Source: Moorella humiferrea (lineage in GTDB: Bacteria > Bacillota > DSM-521 > Neomoorellales > Neomoorellaceae). From it: a stretch of 64,000 nucleotides of DNA. This document shows positions 7,816-16,247 of this stretch, piece after piece. Position 1 is the first letter of the stretch. Every line of letters starts with the position of its first letter. The notes beneath the pieces are model-generated. The model ran no database searches. It saw nothing but the letters and a program-made list of their open reading frames with translations, and was not told where the DNA came from. The translations under genes were made by a program, and so were the position numbers. The stretch covers positions 1,648,001-1,712,000 of the forward strand of contig NZ_CP136419.1 of NCBI RefSeq assembly GCF_039233145.1, read 5' to 3'.

Positions 7816-8505
7816 TCATGAAGTTGTATGTATATAAGCAGACTTCTCGATCCGGGAAACATAGGAGCGAGAGATGCCCATTTTCCGGGCTATATCCCTC
7901 TGGGTACGCCGCAGGCCCTGGAATAGCCCGAAACGCATGGCCAGGACTTTTTTCTCCCGCGGCGTCAATACATTCACTTTTTGCATAACCCGTTGCCTTT
8001 CGTAAGAATTTTCCACTATCTCCGCCACATCCTGATCCGACCCCAGAACATCAATCAAAGCGATTTCATTCCCTTCTTTATCAGTACCGATGGGATCATA
8101 CAGGGACACTTCGCTGCGGTTCTTCTTTGTGGCGCGCAGGTGCATAAGGATCTCATTTTCAATGCAGCGGGCGGCATAGGTGGCCAGTTTGGTGCCTTTA
8201 TTCATATTGTAAGTATTTATCGCCTTAATGAGGCCGACGGTACCGATGGAGATTAAATCGTCACTATCCTCACCGGTGTTTTCAAATTTTTTGGTTATGT
8301 GGGCCACCAGGCGCAGGTTATGTTCGATCAAAATGTTCCGGGCCTTTTGATCCCCTTGACGCCACAGTTCAAGATACTTTTGCTCTTCTTCTTCACTTAA
8401 AGGTTGGGGAAAGGCGTTGCTGGTAATGTAAGACAAAAGAAGGCTGATGCCCTTTAAAACAGAAAGGGCAAGTAGGGCGATAAAGCCGGCTTCCATATCA
8501 TCCAT
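7816..8505 (-). CDS. sigK: sporulation sigma factor SigK-like, unusual C-terminus
   Basis: The 229-residue protein has a hydrophobic pro-sequence (about residues 5-27) followed by [78 protein letters not shown] and a region 4 helix-turn-helix with [22 protein letters not shown]. This is the pattern of pro-sigma-K, the late mother-cell sigma factor processed by SpoIVFB. SigK proteins normally continue with an RAL(K/M)K helix after SRIEK; here the frame instead reads SAYIHTTS and stops. The change begins 97 bases upstream of the group II intron remnant. The protein may still work, or the 3' end may have been lost. Confidence 0.85.
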   Translation of the reverse strand: MDDMEAGFIALLALSVLKGISLLLSYITSNAFPQPLSEEEEQKYLELWRQGDQKARNILIEHNLRLVAHITKKFENTGEDSDDLISIGTVGLIKAINTYNMNKGTKLATYAARCIENEILMHLRATKKNRSEVSLYDPIGTDKEGNEIALIDVLGSDQDVAEIVENSYERQRVMQKVNVLTPREKKVLAMRFGLFQGLRRTQRDIARKMGISRSYVSRIEKSAYIHTTS

Positions 8506-8590
8506 CCCCCCGGGTAGGATAGCGTTGCTCTTTATATTTTATGGAAGCGCGGCCGTATAGGTGTTTGTCCTAAAAAGAAAAAGCCTGTTA

Positions 8591-9361
8591 TTAGCCCTTG
8601 TAACCTAGGCGGCGCGAAATCTCCTCGCCGGCCCGGCGTACGAGCCGGCCAAGGACGGGCACCCGCTCTGGCGTAACGTTAAGGACGGGACCGGAAATGC
8701 TAATGGCTGCCACCACCTGCCCATGGTAATCAAAAATGGGGGTACCAACACAGCGAATACCTTCTTCGTTTTCTCCGTCGTCTACGGCATACCCACGTTC
8801 CCTTACCTCGGCCAGTTCTGCCTGCAAAGCTGCCATGGTGGTAATCGTCCGGGAAGTAAACCGTGGCAAACCCTTGCCGGCAATTATCTTTTCAAGTTCC
8901 CCCGGCGGGAGGAAGGCCAGTATGGCCTTGCCTACCGCCGTGGAATGGAGGGCAACCCGGCGGCCAATCTGCGAGTACATGCGGATGGTGCGGTTGCCTT
9001 CTACCTTATCAATATAAACGGCTTCCCCGCCGTCCCTGATCACCATGTGGGCCACTTCCCGGCTACTCTCTGCCAGTTCCTTGAGGTAGGGATGGGCAAC
9101 GGCCCGGACATCGAGGCGTTCCAGGAGGCTGCTACTTAGCTCCAGGATTTTAAAGCCGAGGGTGTATTTCCCTGTAACCGGTTCCTGGTCAACGTAACCA
9201 TAGGCCTTAAAGGTAGTCAACATCCTATAAACGGTACTTTTATTGAGGCCCAGCTTGCGGCTGAGTTCGCTCAAGCCTATACCCCCACCGACAGTCGCCA
9301 GTTCTTCCAATATTTTGAGTGCCTTCTCTAGGGACAGAACGTATCCTTCATTTTGTGGCAA
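8591..9361 (-). CDS. IclR-family transcriptional regulator (KdgR-like)
   Basis: This is a 256-residue IclR protein. A winged helix-turn-helix lies at residues about 8-65 (LEKALKILEELA, LSELSRKLGLNKSTVYRML), and the effector-binding domain runs from about 75 to 250 (HSTAVGKAILAFLP, VDDGENEEGIRCVGTPIFD, ISISGP). IclR-family KdgR proteins sense 2-keto-3-deoxygluconate, which fits the neighbouring uronate operon; the ligand here is inference. I place the start at TTG 9361 behind TGGAGTG. The upstream region carries a duplicated 20-bp block with extended -10 sequences. It is separated from uxaA by an intrinsic terminator, so it is its own unit. Confidence 0.88.
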   Translation of the reverse strand: MPQNEGYVLSLEKALKILEELATVGGGIGLSELSRKLGLNKSTVYRMLTTFKAYGYVDQEPVTGKYTLGFKILELSSSLLERLDVRAVAHPYLKELAESSREVAHMVIRDGGEAVYIDKVEGNRTIRMYSQIGRRVALHSTAVGKAILAFLPPGELEKIIAGKGLPRFTSRTITTMAALQAELAEVRERGYAVDDGENEEGIRCVGTPIFDYHGQVVAAISISGPVLNVTPERVPVLGRLVRRAGEEISRRLGYKG

Positions 9362-9390
9362 GGCCGTTCACTCCAGAAACAAAACATCTT

Positions 9391-9430
9391 TAGATATTAT
9401 TGTAGCACCATAGATATTATTGTAGCACCA
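9391..9430 (-). repeat. exact 20-bp tandem duplication containing extended -10 boxes
   Basis: Two abutting identical 20-bp copies (9391-9410 and 9411-9430) lie 30-70 bases upstream of the IclR start. On the minus strand each reads TGGTGCTACAATAATATCTA, containing TG-N-TACAAT, an extended -10 promoter element. The duplication would create two promoters 20 bp apart, or two operator copies. Confidence 0.75.
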
Positions 9431-9620
9431 TTTTGCTTGAGGGAGAATCTATGTTGTAAATTCGGGGCAAGGCCAAGAAGCATTGCAATGATCGTGAAAA
9501 TTACCATGGGTATCAGAAAAGAGTGGCGTTACGGGGTATGGGAGGATATCAAAAACTTGAAAAGCGCCTGTCTGGACAGGAAGAAGAAATTTTCATGTTG
9601 AAGCGGCTGAAATAAGGCAT

Positions 9621-9657
9621 AAAAAGGGGCTGCCCCAATATTTTGGGAACAGCCCTT
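9621..9657 (-). terminator. intrinsic terminator after uxaA
   Basis: On the minus strand GGGCTG and CAGCCC pair, with an inner CCCAA/TTGGG stem around TATT, and TTTTT follows. It marks the end of the long uronate operon. The stem would also work weakly in the other direction. Confidence 0.8.
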
Positions 9658-9679
9658 GATTTTGCAGCATTATTCTAAT

Positions 9680-11170
9680 TTAAAGAGTTACCCCGGACTT
9701 AAATATGGCAATCTCCCTGGAGCCCAGGGTTTCCGCCTTGGTCGGTTCTCCGGAGGCTACACGGAGAACCTGCTCCAGTAATTCTCCTGCCAGTTCCGCC
9801 ATATTCTCGCCCTCCAGGACCCTACCGGCGTTGAAGTCGAACCACCGGGGCTTTTTAGAGAAAATGCCAGTGTTGCTGGCGATTTTTAACGTGGGCACGC
9901 AGGTGCCCAGGGGGGTGCCCCGGCCGGTGGTGAAAAGGATGATCTGGCAGCCGGCCGCCGCCAAGGCCGTGGCGGATACCAGGTCGTTGCCGGGCGCGCT
10001 TAAGAGGTTGAGCCCCTGCCTGTGGCACCTTTCGCCGTATTCCAGGACGTCTACCACTGCCGCCGTGCCGCCTTTCTGCACACAGCCGAGGGACTTTTCT
10101 TCCAGGGTGGTTATACCGCCTTCTTTGTTGCCGGGTGAGGGGTTCTCGTAAACCGGCTGGCCGTGGTCGAGGTAGTATTGCTTCCAGGTGTTGATCAGCT
10201 TTACTATCTTTTGAAATACTTCTTCATCCACGGCCCGGTCCATGAGGATGGTTTCGGCGCCGAACATTTCCGGTACTTCGGTGAGTACCGCCGTGCCGCC
10301 CCCTGCTATTATCCGGTCGGCTACCATTCCCGCCAGGGGATTGGCGGTGATGCCGGAAAAGGCGTCGGAACCGCCACACTTTAACCCTATTTTTAGTTCG
10401 TTTATTGGGCAGGGTTCGCGTTCGCAGCTTGCGGCCTGTTGTGTTAGTTCTTTTATCAGCCTTAAACCTTCGCTCATCTCGTCTTCTACTTCCTGGGCCA
10501 CCAGGAATTTAATCCTCCCTGGGTCTACCTCTCCCAGCACCTGCCGGAAGGCCGGGATTTTATTGTTTTCGCAACCTAAACCCAGGACCAGGACCCCGCC
10601 GGCGTTGGGGTGGCGGCAGAGGGAGGCCAGGAGCTTCTGGGTGTTATGGTGGTCGTCACCAAGCTGGGAGCAGCCGTAGGGATGCTTGAGGGCGTATATG
10701 CCGTCTATTGCGCTTTTACCCTCCAGTTCCTTTGCGGCGTTCCGGGCCAGGTTCTCGGCCAGCTGGTTGACGCAGCCCACCGTGGGGATAATCCAGAGCT
10801 CGTTTCTTACTCCTACCTGGCCGTCTGGTCGCCGGTAGCCGCGGAAGGTCGTATTCCCTTCAAAGGCAACCGGCGTTATGGGGAGGGGGTTATAGGTGTA
10901 TTCTTCTAGCTTCCCCAGCCCGCTGTGCAAATTGTGGCTGTGCACCCACTGCCCGGCTTTCACCGGCTGGGTGGTTATCCCGATTGCATAGCCGTATTTC
11001 CTTACTTCCTGGCCGGCGGGCAAATCTGCCAGGGCAAATTTGTGGCCGGCTTTGATGTTTTCCTGTAAGGTTATCTCCCGTTCGGCTATTAATAGGGTTT
11101 CTCCTGCTTTTATGTCCGTTAAAGCAACGGCTACATTGTCACGTTCATGTAGCTGTATTGCTTTTTTCAT
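9680..11170 (-). CDS. uxaA: altronate dehydratase
   Basis: The 496-residue protein has an N-terminal SAF domain (about residues 10-85) and the UxaA/GarD catalytic region beginning GYRRPDGQVGVRNELWIIPTVGCVN. It continues with HPYGCSQLGDDHHNT, VLGLGCENN, GLKCGGSDAFSGITANPLAG and ILFTTGRGTPLGTCVPTLKIASN. UxaA dehydrates D-altronate to 2-keto-3-deoxy-D-gluconate. The usual length is about 495. The ATG at 11170 has AGAAGGAGAAGGGG upstream. It follows uxaB by 13 bases and is the last gene before a terminator. Its product would be used by KdgK and KdgA at 36-37.7 kb. Confidence 0.95.
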   Translation of the reverse strand: MKKAIQLHERDNVAVALTDIKAGETLLIAEREITLQENIKAGHKFALADLPAGQEVRKYGYAIGITTQPVKAGQWVHSHNLHSGLGKLEEYTYNPLPITPVAFEGNTTFRGYRRPDGQVGVRNELWIIPTVGCVNQLAENLARNAAKELEGKSAIDGIYALKHPYGCSQLGDDHHNTQKLLASLCRHPNAGGVLVLGLGCENNKIPAFRQVLGEVDPGRIKFLVAQEVEDEMSEGLRLIKELTQQAASCEREPCPINELKIGLKCGGSDAFSGITANPLAGMVADRIIAGGGTAVLTEVPEMFGAETILMDRAVDEEVFQKIVKLINTWKQYYLDHGQPVYENPSPGNKEGGITTLEEKSLGCVQKGGTAAVVDVLEYGERCHRQGLNLLSAPGNDLVSATALAAAGCQIILFTTGRGTPLGTCVPTLKIASNTGIFSKKPRWFDFNAGRVLEGENMAELAGELLEQVLRVASGEPTKAETLGSREIAIFKSGVTL

Positions 11171-11183
11171 ACCCCTTCTCCTT

Positions 11184-12707
11184 CTAAGCCAGCACTTTTT
11201 CCAGGGCTACCGCCGGGCCATGGGAAACAATGTCCTGGAGATAATCTCCCAGTTTCTCTGCCAGGCCGGGAACGTTGTTTAAGTCCCGGCCCCAGATGGC
11301 GCTGTTACCTAGGATATACTTTGCTGTTTCCTGCGCGCTCTCCGCTGTTCCTTGATACTGCTGCCAGGCTGCCTGCCAGAAGGCCAGGGCCCCAGGATCG
11401 TCTTCGATAATGAAATCTCCCTGGGGCCCCTTCCCCTGGAACTGCCGGCCGTTAACCCGACCGTCTTTAAACAGGGCCGCCATGGCGGCCAGGGAGAAGG
11501 TGAGCTTTGCCGGTACGGCCTTGTTCTTTGCCGCGTAGTCCAGTAATGACGGCAGCACCCGCGTCTTGTATTTGGAGGTGGTGTTGAGCAAAATGCTCTG
11601 CCAGCGGTGAACGATATAGGGATTGCGGAAGCGCTGTAGCACTTCCCCGGCAAATTCGGTTAGCATTCTTTTATCCAAGTCGGTGACGGATATGACTTCG
11701 TTATAGATTAATTCTTCCATAAAGGGGCCGATCCGGGGATGCTCTACCGCTTCCCGCACCGTGTCGACGCCGCTTAGGAAGGCTAGGGCTGCCGTGGCGG
11801 TATGGGCGCCGTTTAGGATGCGTACCTTGCGGGTGCGGTACGGGGTTAAGTCGTCCGTCCAGATGACGTTAAGGCCGGCTGCATGGAAGGGGAGCTTTTC
11901 TTTAAGGTGCGTAGGGCCTTCGATTACCCACAGGTGGAACAATTCGCCGGTATCCAGCAGGGCGTCTTCATATCCTAGCTCCCTGGCCAGTTGCTCTGCT
12001 TCTTCGCGGGGGTAACCCGGTACTACCCGGTCCACCAGGGTGTTAAGGAACAGGTTGGCTTCTTTTAGCCACTGCTGGAACCCTTCCGGTAATCCCCACT
12101 CTCCGGCCAGCCTTAAGGTGATGGCTTTGAGGTTGTCGCCGTTTCTGTCGATGAGTTCGCAGGAAAGAATGAGCATTCCCTTATCCGGGTCGCCTTTAAA
12201 ATGGTTATAGCGGTGGTAGAGGTAGGCCGTGAGCTTCCCAGGGAAGGACTGCGGCGGGGCGGCCGTGATGCTGTCTTCAGGGTCGTAAATGATGCCAGCT
12301 TCGGTGGTGTTGGAGATGACGATGTCGATTTGCGGGTCTTCGGCACAGCGCAGTACGGCCTGCCAGTCTTCGTAAGGGTTTATACCCCTGCTGATGGAAG
12401 TGATAATCTCCCGCTTTTCTACAACCTGGCCGTCCTGGTAGCCGCGCAGGATCAAGGTATACAGGCCGTCCTGCCGGTTTAATTGGTCGACCAGGCCATG
12501 GGCCAGGGGCTGCACCACCACCACCCGGCCCTGGAACAATCCTTTTTTGTTTAGCTGATGGATCATCCAGTCGACAAAGGCGCGCAGGAAGTTACCTTCC
12601 CCGAACTGGAGGACCCGCTCCGGTAAGTTATCCGGGTAGGGCCCGGCCTCCAGGTTGGGCGGGAAGCTGAATTGGCCGGTGAGCAGGGTTTTATTTAAAG
12701 TTCGCAA
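11184..12707 (-). CDS. uxaB: tagaturonate reductase (altronate oxidoreductase)
   Basis: A 507-residue member of the mannitol-dehydrogenase family. The N-terminal nucleotide-binding part has RVLQFGEGNFLRAFVDWMI. The C-terminal part has VRILNGAHTATAALAFLSGVDTV, with the catalytic-type Lys/Asn/His region of the family. UxaB reduces D-tagaturonate to D-altronate with NADH in galacturonate breakdown. The start is TTG 12707 behind GGAGGAGATGAG. It lies between the IolB-like gene and uxaA. No uronate isomerase (uxaC) is seen in this window, so the step that makes tagaturonate must be encoded elsewhere or done by another isomerase. Confidence 0.94.
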   Translation of the reverse strand: MRTLNKTLLTGQFSFPPNLEAGPYPDNLPERVLQFGEGNFLRAFVDWMIHQLNKKGLFQGRVVVVQPLAHGLVDQLNRQDGLYTLILRGYQDGQVVEKREIITSISRGINPYEDWQAVLRCAEDPQIDIVISNTTEAGIIYDPEDSITAAPPQSFPGKLTAYLYHRYNHFKGDPDKGMLILSCELIDRNGDNLKAITLRLAGEWGLPEGFQQWLKEANLFLNTLVDRVVPGYPREEAEQLARELGYEDALLDTGELFHLWVIEGPTHLKEKLPFHAAGLNVIWTDDLTPYRTRKVRILNGAHTATAALAFLSGVDTVREAVEHPRIGPFMEELIYNEVISVTDLDKRMLTEFAGEVLQRFRNPYIVHRWQSILLNTTSKYKTRVLPSLLDYAAKNKAVPAKLTFSLAAMAALFKDGRVNGRQFQGKGPQGDFIIEDDPGALAFWQAAWQQYQGTAESAQETAKYILGNSAIWGRDLNNVPGLAEKLGDYLQDIVSHGPAVALEKVLA

Positions 12708-12754
12708 CTCATCTCCTCCTCTTCATTTATTGTATCTTTATCCTAAGAAAAGCG

Positions 12755-13561
12755 TCAGGTTGTCTCCAATTTTCTTAAATCGCTAAAGGCCGGGTCATCG
12801 TAAGGTATCATCTGCCGGCCGTGGGGTCCGGCCAAGAACCAAAGATAATAAAGCCGGACACCCGGCGGGGCGACAACGGGGTGATAACCGTAAGGTATTT
12901 TGAAAGTATCCCCATTCCTGATCATAAAGGCCTGGTTTACTTTACCGTCTTCAGTATAAAGTAGCTGGACACCAAAAAGATTGGCAGGTTCTATACGATA
13001 GTGGTAGATCTCCACCAGCTCTGTTTCTTCTGGTGGCTGATGACGATCATGCTTATGGGAGGGAAAACTTGACCAGTTACCAGAAGCACTGTACGTCTCT
13101 CCTACAACAATTCTGTCAACCCTTCCGTCACCATTTTCAACAATAATATCGTGGACTTCCCGTTGCCAGAGATGGGCACCGCGGTGGTTGACGACCACTT
13201 CCTCCGGCCGAACAACAAAAGGTATATACTTTTTATCAGCTCGCACCTGACAAAGGGCAGCCTCAAAATTATCACTCAATGCATGAATTTCATAACTGCT
13301 TTCCCGGGGAATATATACCGCCGTAGCCCTACCAGAGAAAACATCAGCCCGCTGACCCAGGTTGTTAAACTGAAATCCATCTATATTTACACTCGCTATG
13401 CCTCCCAAAATAACAATGGCAACTTCATAATCACCTGATTGGCTGGTATATATAGTTTTATTTGTTAATTTAAGTAAACTAAAAGCCATAATATCCTTTT
13501 CAGCCGGTTTAATGATATCCTGACAACCGTGATGTTTTTCATACGGGTAATATAACTGCAT
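12755..13561 (-). CDS. IolB-like 5-deoxy-glucuronate isomerase family protein
   Basis: The 268-residue protein has the double-cupin plan of IolB. An N-terminal cupin (about residues 20-110) is followed by a C-terminal cupin with GNWSSFPSHKHD, a glutamate in EETELVEIYHYRIEP, and GDTFKIPYGYHPVVAPPGVRLYYLWFLAGP. The His/Glu set of the second cupin, which binds the metal, is present. IolB acts in inositol breakdown, but no other iol gene is here. In this uronate operon the protein more likely isomerises a related uronate, as KduI does; that is inference. Its composition is more AT-rich than that of uxaB. Confidence 0.8.
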   Translation of the reverse strand: MQLYYPYEKHHGCQDIIKPAEKDIMAFSLLKLTNKTIYTSQSGDYEVAIVILGGIASVNIDGFQFNNLGQRADVFSGRATAVYIPRESSYEIHALSDNFEAALCQVRADKKYIPFVVRPEEVVVNHRGAHLWQREVHDIIVENGDGRVDRIVVGETYSASGNWSSFPSHKHDRHQPPEETELVEIYHYRIEPANLFGVQLLYTEDGKVNQAFMIRNGDTFKIPYGYHPVVAPPGVRLYYLWFLAGPHGRQMIPYDDPAFSDLRKLETT

Positions 13562-13635
13562 TAAAACTTCCCCCAGATCCTAAATAAGGCAGACTTGAAT
13601 TTTGAACTTTATTTCATAAATTAATCCAATACTTG

Positions 13636-15048
13636 CTATAAAATTTTTTGATTACGCTTAAGTACCACTCCCTGTTTTAAAAGGAGCTGTTGTAGTTCAT
13701 CAATTGCAATATTTCGTGGTTCAACTTTTTTCTGTGTCGCTAGGGCAGCAGCAGTACCAGCAGCATGTCCGGTGACCATGCAAACTGCCTGTCCTCTTAC
13801 CGAGCCAGCAGCCTCATGGGTTACAGATATAGCCCTTCCGGCTACCAGAAGGCCATTAGTATATTTTGGTACAAGACAACGGTAGGGAATCGCGTAGGAC
13901 TTTTTGATTACCCATAAAGTTACACCGCCACCACCTACCCTTTGATTTAACACTACCTCATTGGCGCCTGGATCATGAATATCCAAGGGGTAGGCACCGC
14001 GACCAATTCCATCTTTAAAATCCCTTCCCGTCAATATATCTTCCTTGTTGAGGATATATTCACCAATAACATGCCTCGTTTCCCTGACACCTACCTGATA
14101 CGGAGCATTAGCAAGTTTGGCTTTTTCAAACCCGGGGACATATTTAACAAGAAGTCGGTAAGCTTGAATTACTTGCTGTTGTAATTCTACCTCCGCACGG
14201 GAAAGATCCTCTGAATTAGTACCATCTACACCATGTATTCTGGTAACATTGATAGTGACTTCATTGCGACCTCTCATTGTGTCAATACCTATGCGATCGC
14301 GGGGAATCGTATAATCACCTGCTTCACGCGCCCGACTAATTATCCTGGTTAATCCCTCAAAATTAAACCCTGGCGTTTTACGCATATGCTCTGGGGTCCA
14401 GCGGCTCCCACTCCAACCTTCAGGAACACCCATTTCATCGGGGTTGGCTTCCAGATAAGCAAACAACTTTTCAACATCAACATTTGTAACCCTGAACATC
14501 CGCGTCATGGGCTGCATTTTACCGTCTTCAGGGCGACCTTTAATAAATTCAGCTCCAGCCAAAGCGGCAACGTCGGCATCCCCCGTCGCATCAATTACAA
14601 CCTTTGATGGTATAATCTCGCGGCCGGACTTTGTCTGTACAACAAGGCCTTTTACCGTGCGGTCATGAACTAGTACATCTGAAATATAGGCATGGAACAG
14701 GAAGTTAACCCCAGCTTCTACCGCCATTTCCAAAAGCAAATAACGTAACATTTCAGGGTCGTGAGTTGTAATTGAACCAAATAGGGGATCGAGGCTGTAA
14801 TCTGTGATAGCTCCTTCTTTTTTAAGCCTTGCGAGTAATTCACCTCCTATGCCACCAAGTGCCAGATAACCCTCACCATCAGTAACTCCTTTAAAACCCA
14901 TGCCGCAGTTTAGCATTCCTCCTAGATCTCCATATTGTTCAACCAGTAACGTATAGGCCCCTGTCCTGGCAGCAGCTATAGCTGCAATACTCCCGGCCGT
15001 ACCACCACCCGCTACAACGACGTCATATTCATGATGGAGCTTATACAT
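13636..15048 (-). CDS. FAD-dependent oxidoreductase (FAD_oxidored family)
   Basis: A 470-residue flavoprotein. The N-terminus has the dinucleotide-binding GGGTAGSIAAIAAARTG (residues 14-30) and the E-x-Y-GDLGGMLNCG region seen in the FAD_oxidored family (PF12831 type). A second FAD contact, VVIDATGDADVAALAGAEF, lies near residue 150. The C-terminus has LLVAGRAISVTHEAAGSVRGQAVCMVTGHAAGTAAALA. Members oxidise sugar-like or carboxylic substrates, but the substrate here cannot be read from sequence. It sits between tctC and iolB, separated from tctC by a strong hairpin. Confidence 0.8.
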   Translation of the reverse strand: MYKLHHEYDVVVAGGGTAGSIAAIAAARTGAYTLLVEQYGDLGGMLNCGMGFKGVTDGEGYLALGGIGGELLARLKKEGAITDYSLDPLFGSITTHDPEMLRYLLLEMAVEAGVNFLFHAYISDVLVHDRTVKGLVVQTKSGREIIPSKVVIDATGDADVAALAGAEFIKGRPEDGKMQPMTRMFRVTNVDVEKLFAYLEANPDEMGVPEGWSGSRWTPEHMRKTPGFNFEGLTRIISRAREAGDYTIPRDRIGIDTMRGRNEVTINVTRIHGVDGTNSEDLSRAEVELQQQVIQAYRLLVKYVPGFEKAKLANAPYQVGVRETRHVIGEYILNKEDILTGRDFKDGIGRGAYPLDIHDPGANEVVLNQRVGGGGVTLWVIKKSYAIPYRCLVPKYTNGLLVAGRAISVTHEAAGSVRGQAVCMVTGHAAGTAAALATQKKVEPRNIAIDELQQLLLKQGVVLKRNQKIL

Positions 15049-15098
15049 TTTTTATTACCTCCCTGGAAACAAAAGAAAATCTCTCATGATCGTAACGA

Positions 15099-15142
15099 AA
15101 ATTATGCAGCTGGACTTTTATTTTTGTCCAGCCGCATAATTT
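15099..15142 (-). terminator. strong hairpin between tctC and the FAD oxidoreductase gene
   Basis: A 17-bp stem with one mismatch (AATTATGCAGCTGGAC region, arms 15099-15115 and 15126-15142) has an A/T-rich loop. A weak T-rich tail follows on the minus strand. It may act as a partial terminator that raises the level of the binding-protein mRNA over downstream genes. Confidence 0.6.
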
Positions 15143-15147
15143 AACTT

Positions 15148-16173
15148 TTATTTCTTTTGACTTGCTATCTGTTCTCCTATACCTGTCTCTTTAATTAATT
15201 TTGCAAAACGCTCGCTTTCGGATTTCCATTTGGCTCCAAATTCTTGAGGACTTAAATAATCAACGATCATACCCTGGTCAGTTACTACCTTTTTAAACTC
15301 CGGGTCATTGATTATATTCTTAAATCCTTCCGCAAGCTTAGTTTTAACATCTTCTGGCAAGCCTTTGGGTCCCCCTACGCCCAGCCAAATTGAGAGCACA
15401 ACATTTAATCCCTGTTCTTTAAAAGTAGGAACATCCTTAAAGTCTGGATACCTTTTTTCATCAGCAACTCCCAGTATCCTTATTTTACCGTCGTTAAAAT
15501 ATGATTTTATTTCTGGAGGATTTGCAAATAATGCTTGTACATGGCCTCCTAAAAAAGCAGTAAGAGCTTCCGAACCTCCCTGAAAAGGCACTTGCTGTAT
15601 TTTAATCCCTGCTTCTTTTGCAAACATCTCAGCAGCAACATGCGTTGAAGTCCCAATTCCTGCATGGCCATACTTTATTTCTCCAGGGTGGCTTTTGGCA
15701 TACTCAATAAATTCCTTAACATTTTTCCACGGGCTATCAGCTCTTACAGCTAATACAACTGGGATCGAAGCGGCCTGGGCAATAGGTTCTAAATCTTGTG
15801 GGTAGTTGTACTTCGTTCCACCATAAAGGGGCTGTAAAACAATACTGATATTTGTAATGCCTATGGTATAGCCATCAGGTTTAGAAGAAGCTAGTTCATT
15901 CCATCCAATAGTAGCTGAGCCACCAGGTTTATTTACGACTACTAATGACTGTCCTAAATACTTTGCAGAAACTTTTTCCATTGCTCTGGCTATCATATCT
16001 GAACTTCCACCGGCAGAAAACGGTACTATTAAGGTAATAGGTTTAGTTGGGTATTTTTCTGAAACAGCACCTTTATTAACATTGTTGCCTTCTTTTTGCC
16101 CACACCCTGCAATTAATAAGGAAATAATTGATAATAATAGTAGAAATGTAACCCAAACTAGTTTTCTTTTCAT
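15148..16173 (-). CDS. tctC: tripartite tricarboxylate transporter substrate-binding lipoprotein (TctC/Bug)
   Basis: A 341-residue exported protein. The N-terminus is a lipoprotein signal with lipobox LLIAGCGQ (Cys about residue 24). The mature part is a Bug-type binding protein with YPTKPITLIVPFSAGGSSDMIARAM, VVNKPGGSATIGWNELASSKPDGYTIG and GHAGIGTSTHVAAEMF. It should bind a carboxylate outside the membrane and deliver it to TctA/TctB. Given the operon, a uronate or another sugar acid is likely, but this is inference. It is the third transporter gene, downstream of tctB and tctA. Confidence 0.92.
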   Translation of the reverse strand: MKRKLVWVTFLLLLSIISLLIAGCGQKEGNNVNKGAVSEKYPTKPITLIVPFSAGGSSDMIARAMEKVSAKYLGQSLVVVNKPGGSATIGWNELASSKPDGYTIGITNISIVLQPLYGGTKYNYPQDLEPIAQAASIPVVLAVRADSPWKNVKEFIEYAKSHPGEIKYGHAGIGTSTHVAAEMFAKEAGIKIQQVPFQGGSEALTAFLGGHVQALFANPPEIKSYFNDGKIRILGVADEKRYPDFKDVPTFKEQGLNVVLSIWLGVGGPKGLPEDVKTKLAEGFKNIINDPEFKKVVTDQGMIVDYLSPQEFGAKWKSESERFAKLIKETGIGEQIASQKK

Positions 16174-16247
16174 TGATAGTTCTACCTCCTTATTGATTAT
16201 TGTTTAACTATTTCCAGAGGATAACGTTGAGCTATGTTTACATATAT

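Larger units (their letters stand above)
9362..9679. other. intergenic region between the IclR gene and uxaA
   Basis: This 318-bp stretch holds the duplicated IclR promoter block at the left and an intrinsic terminator at the right. Between them (about 9440-9610) the plus strand has a short frame ending GYQKLEKRLSGQEEEIFMLKRLK. It could be the tail of a lost gene, but I recognise no family and no start signal. Confidence 0.4.
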
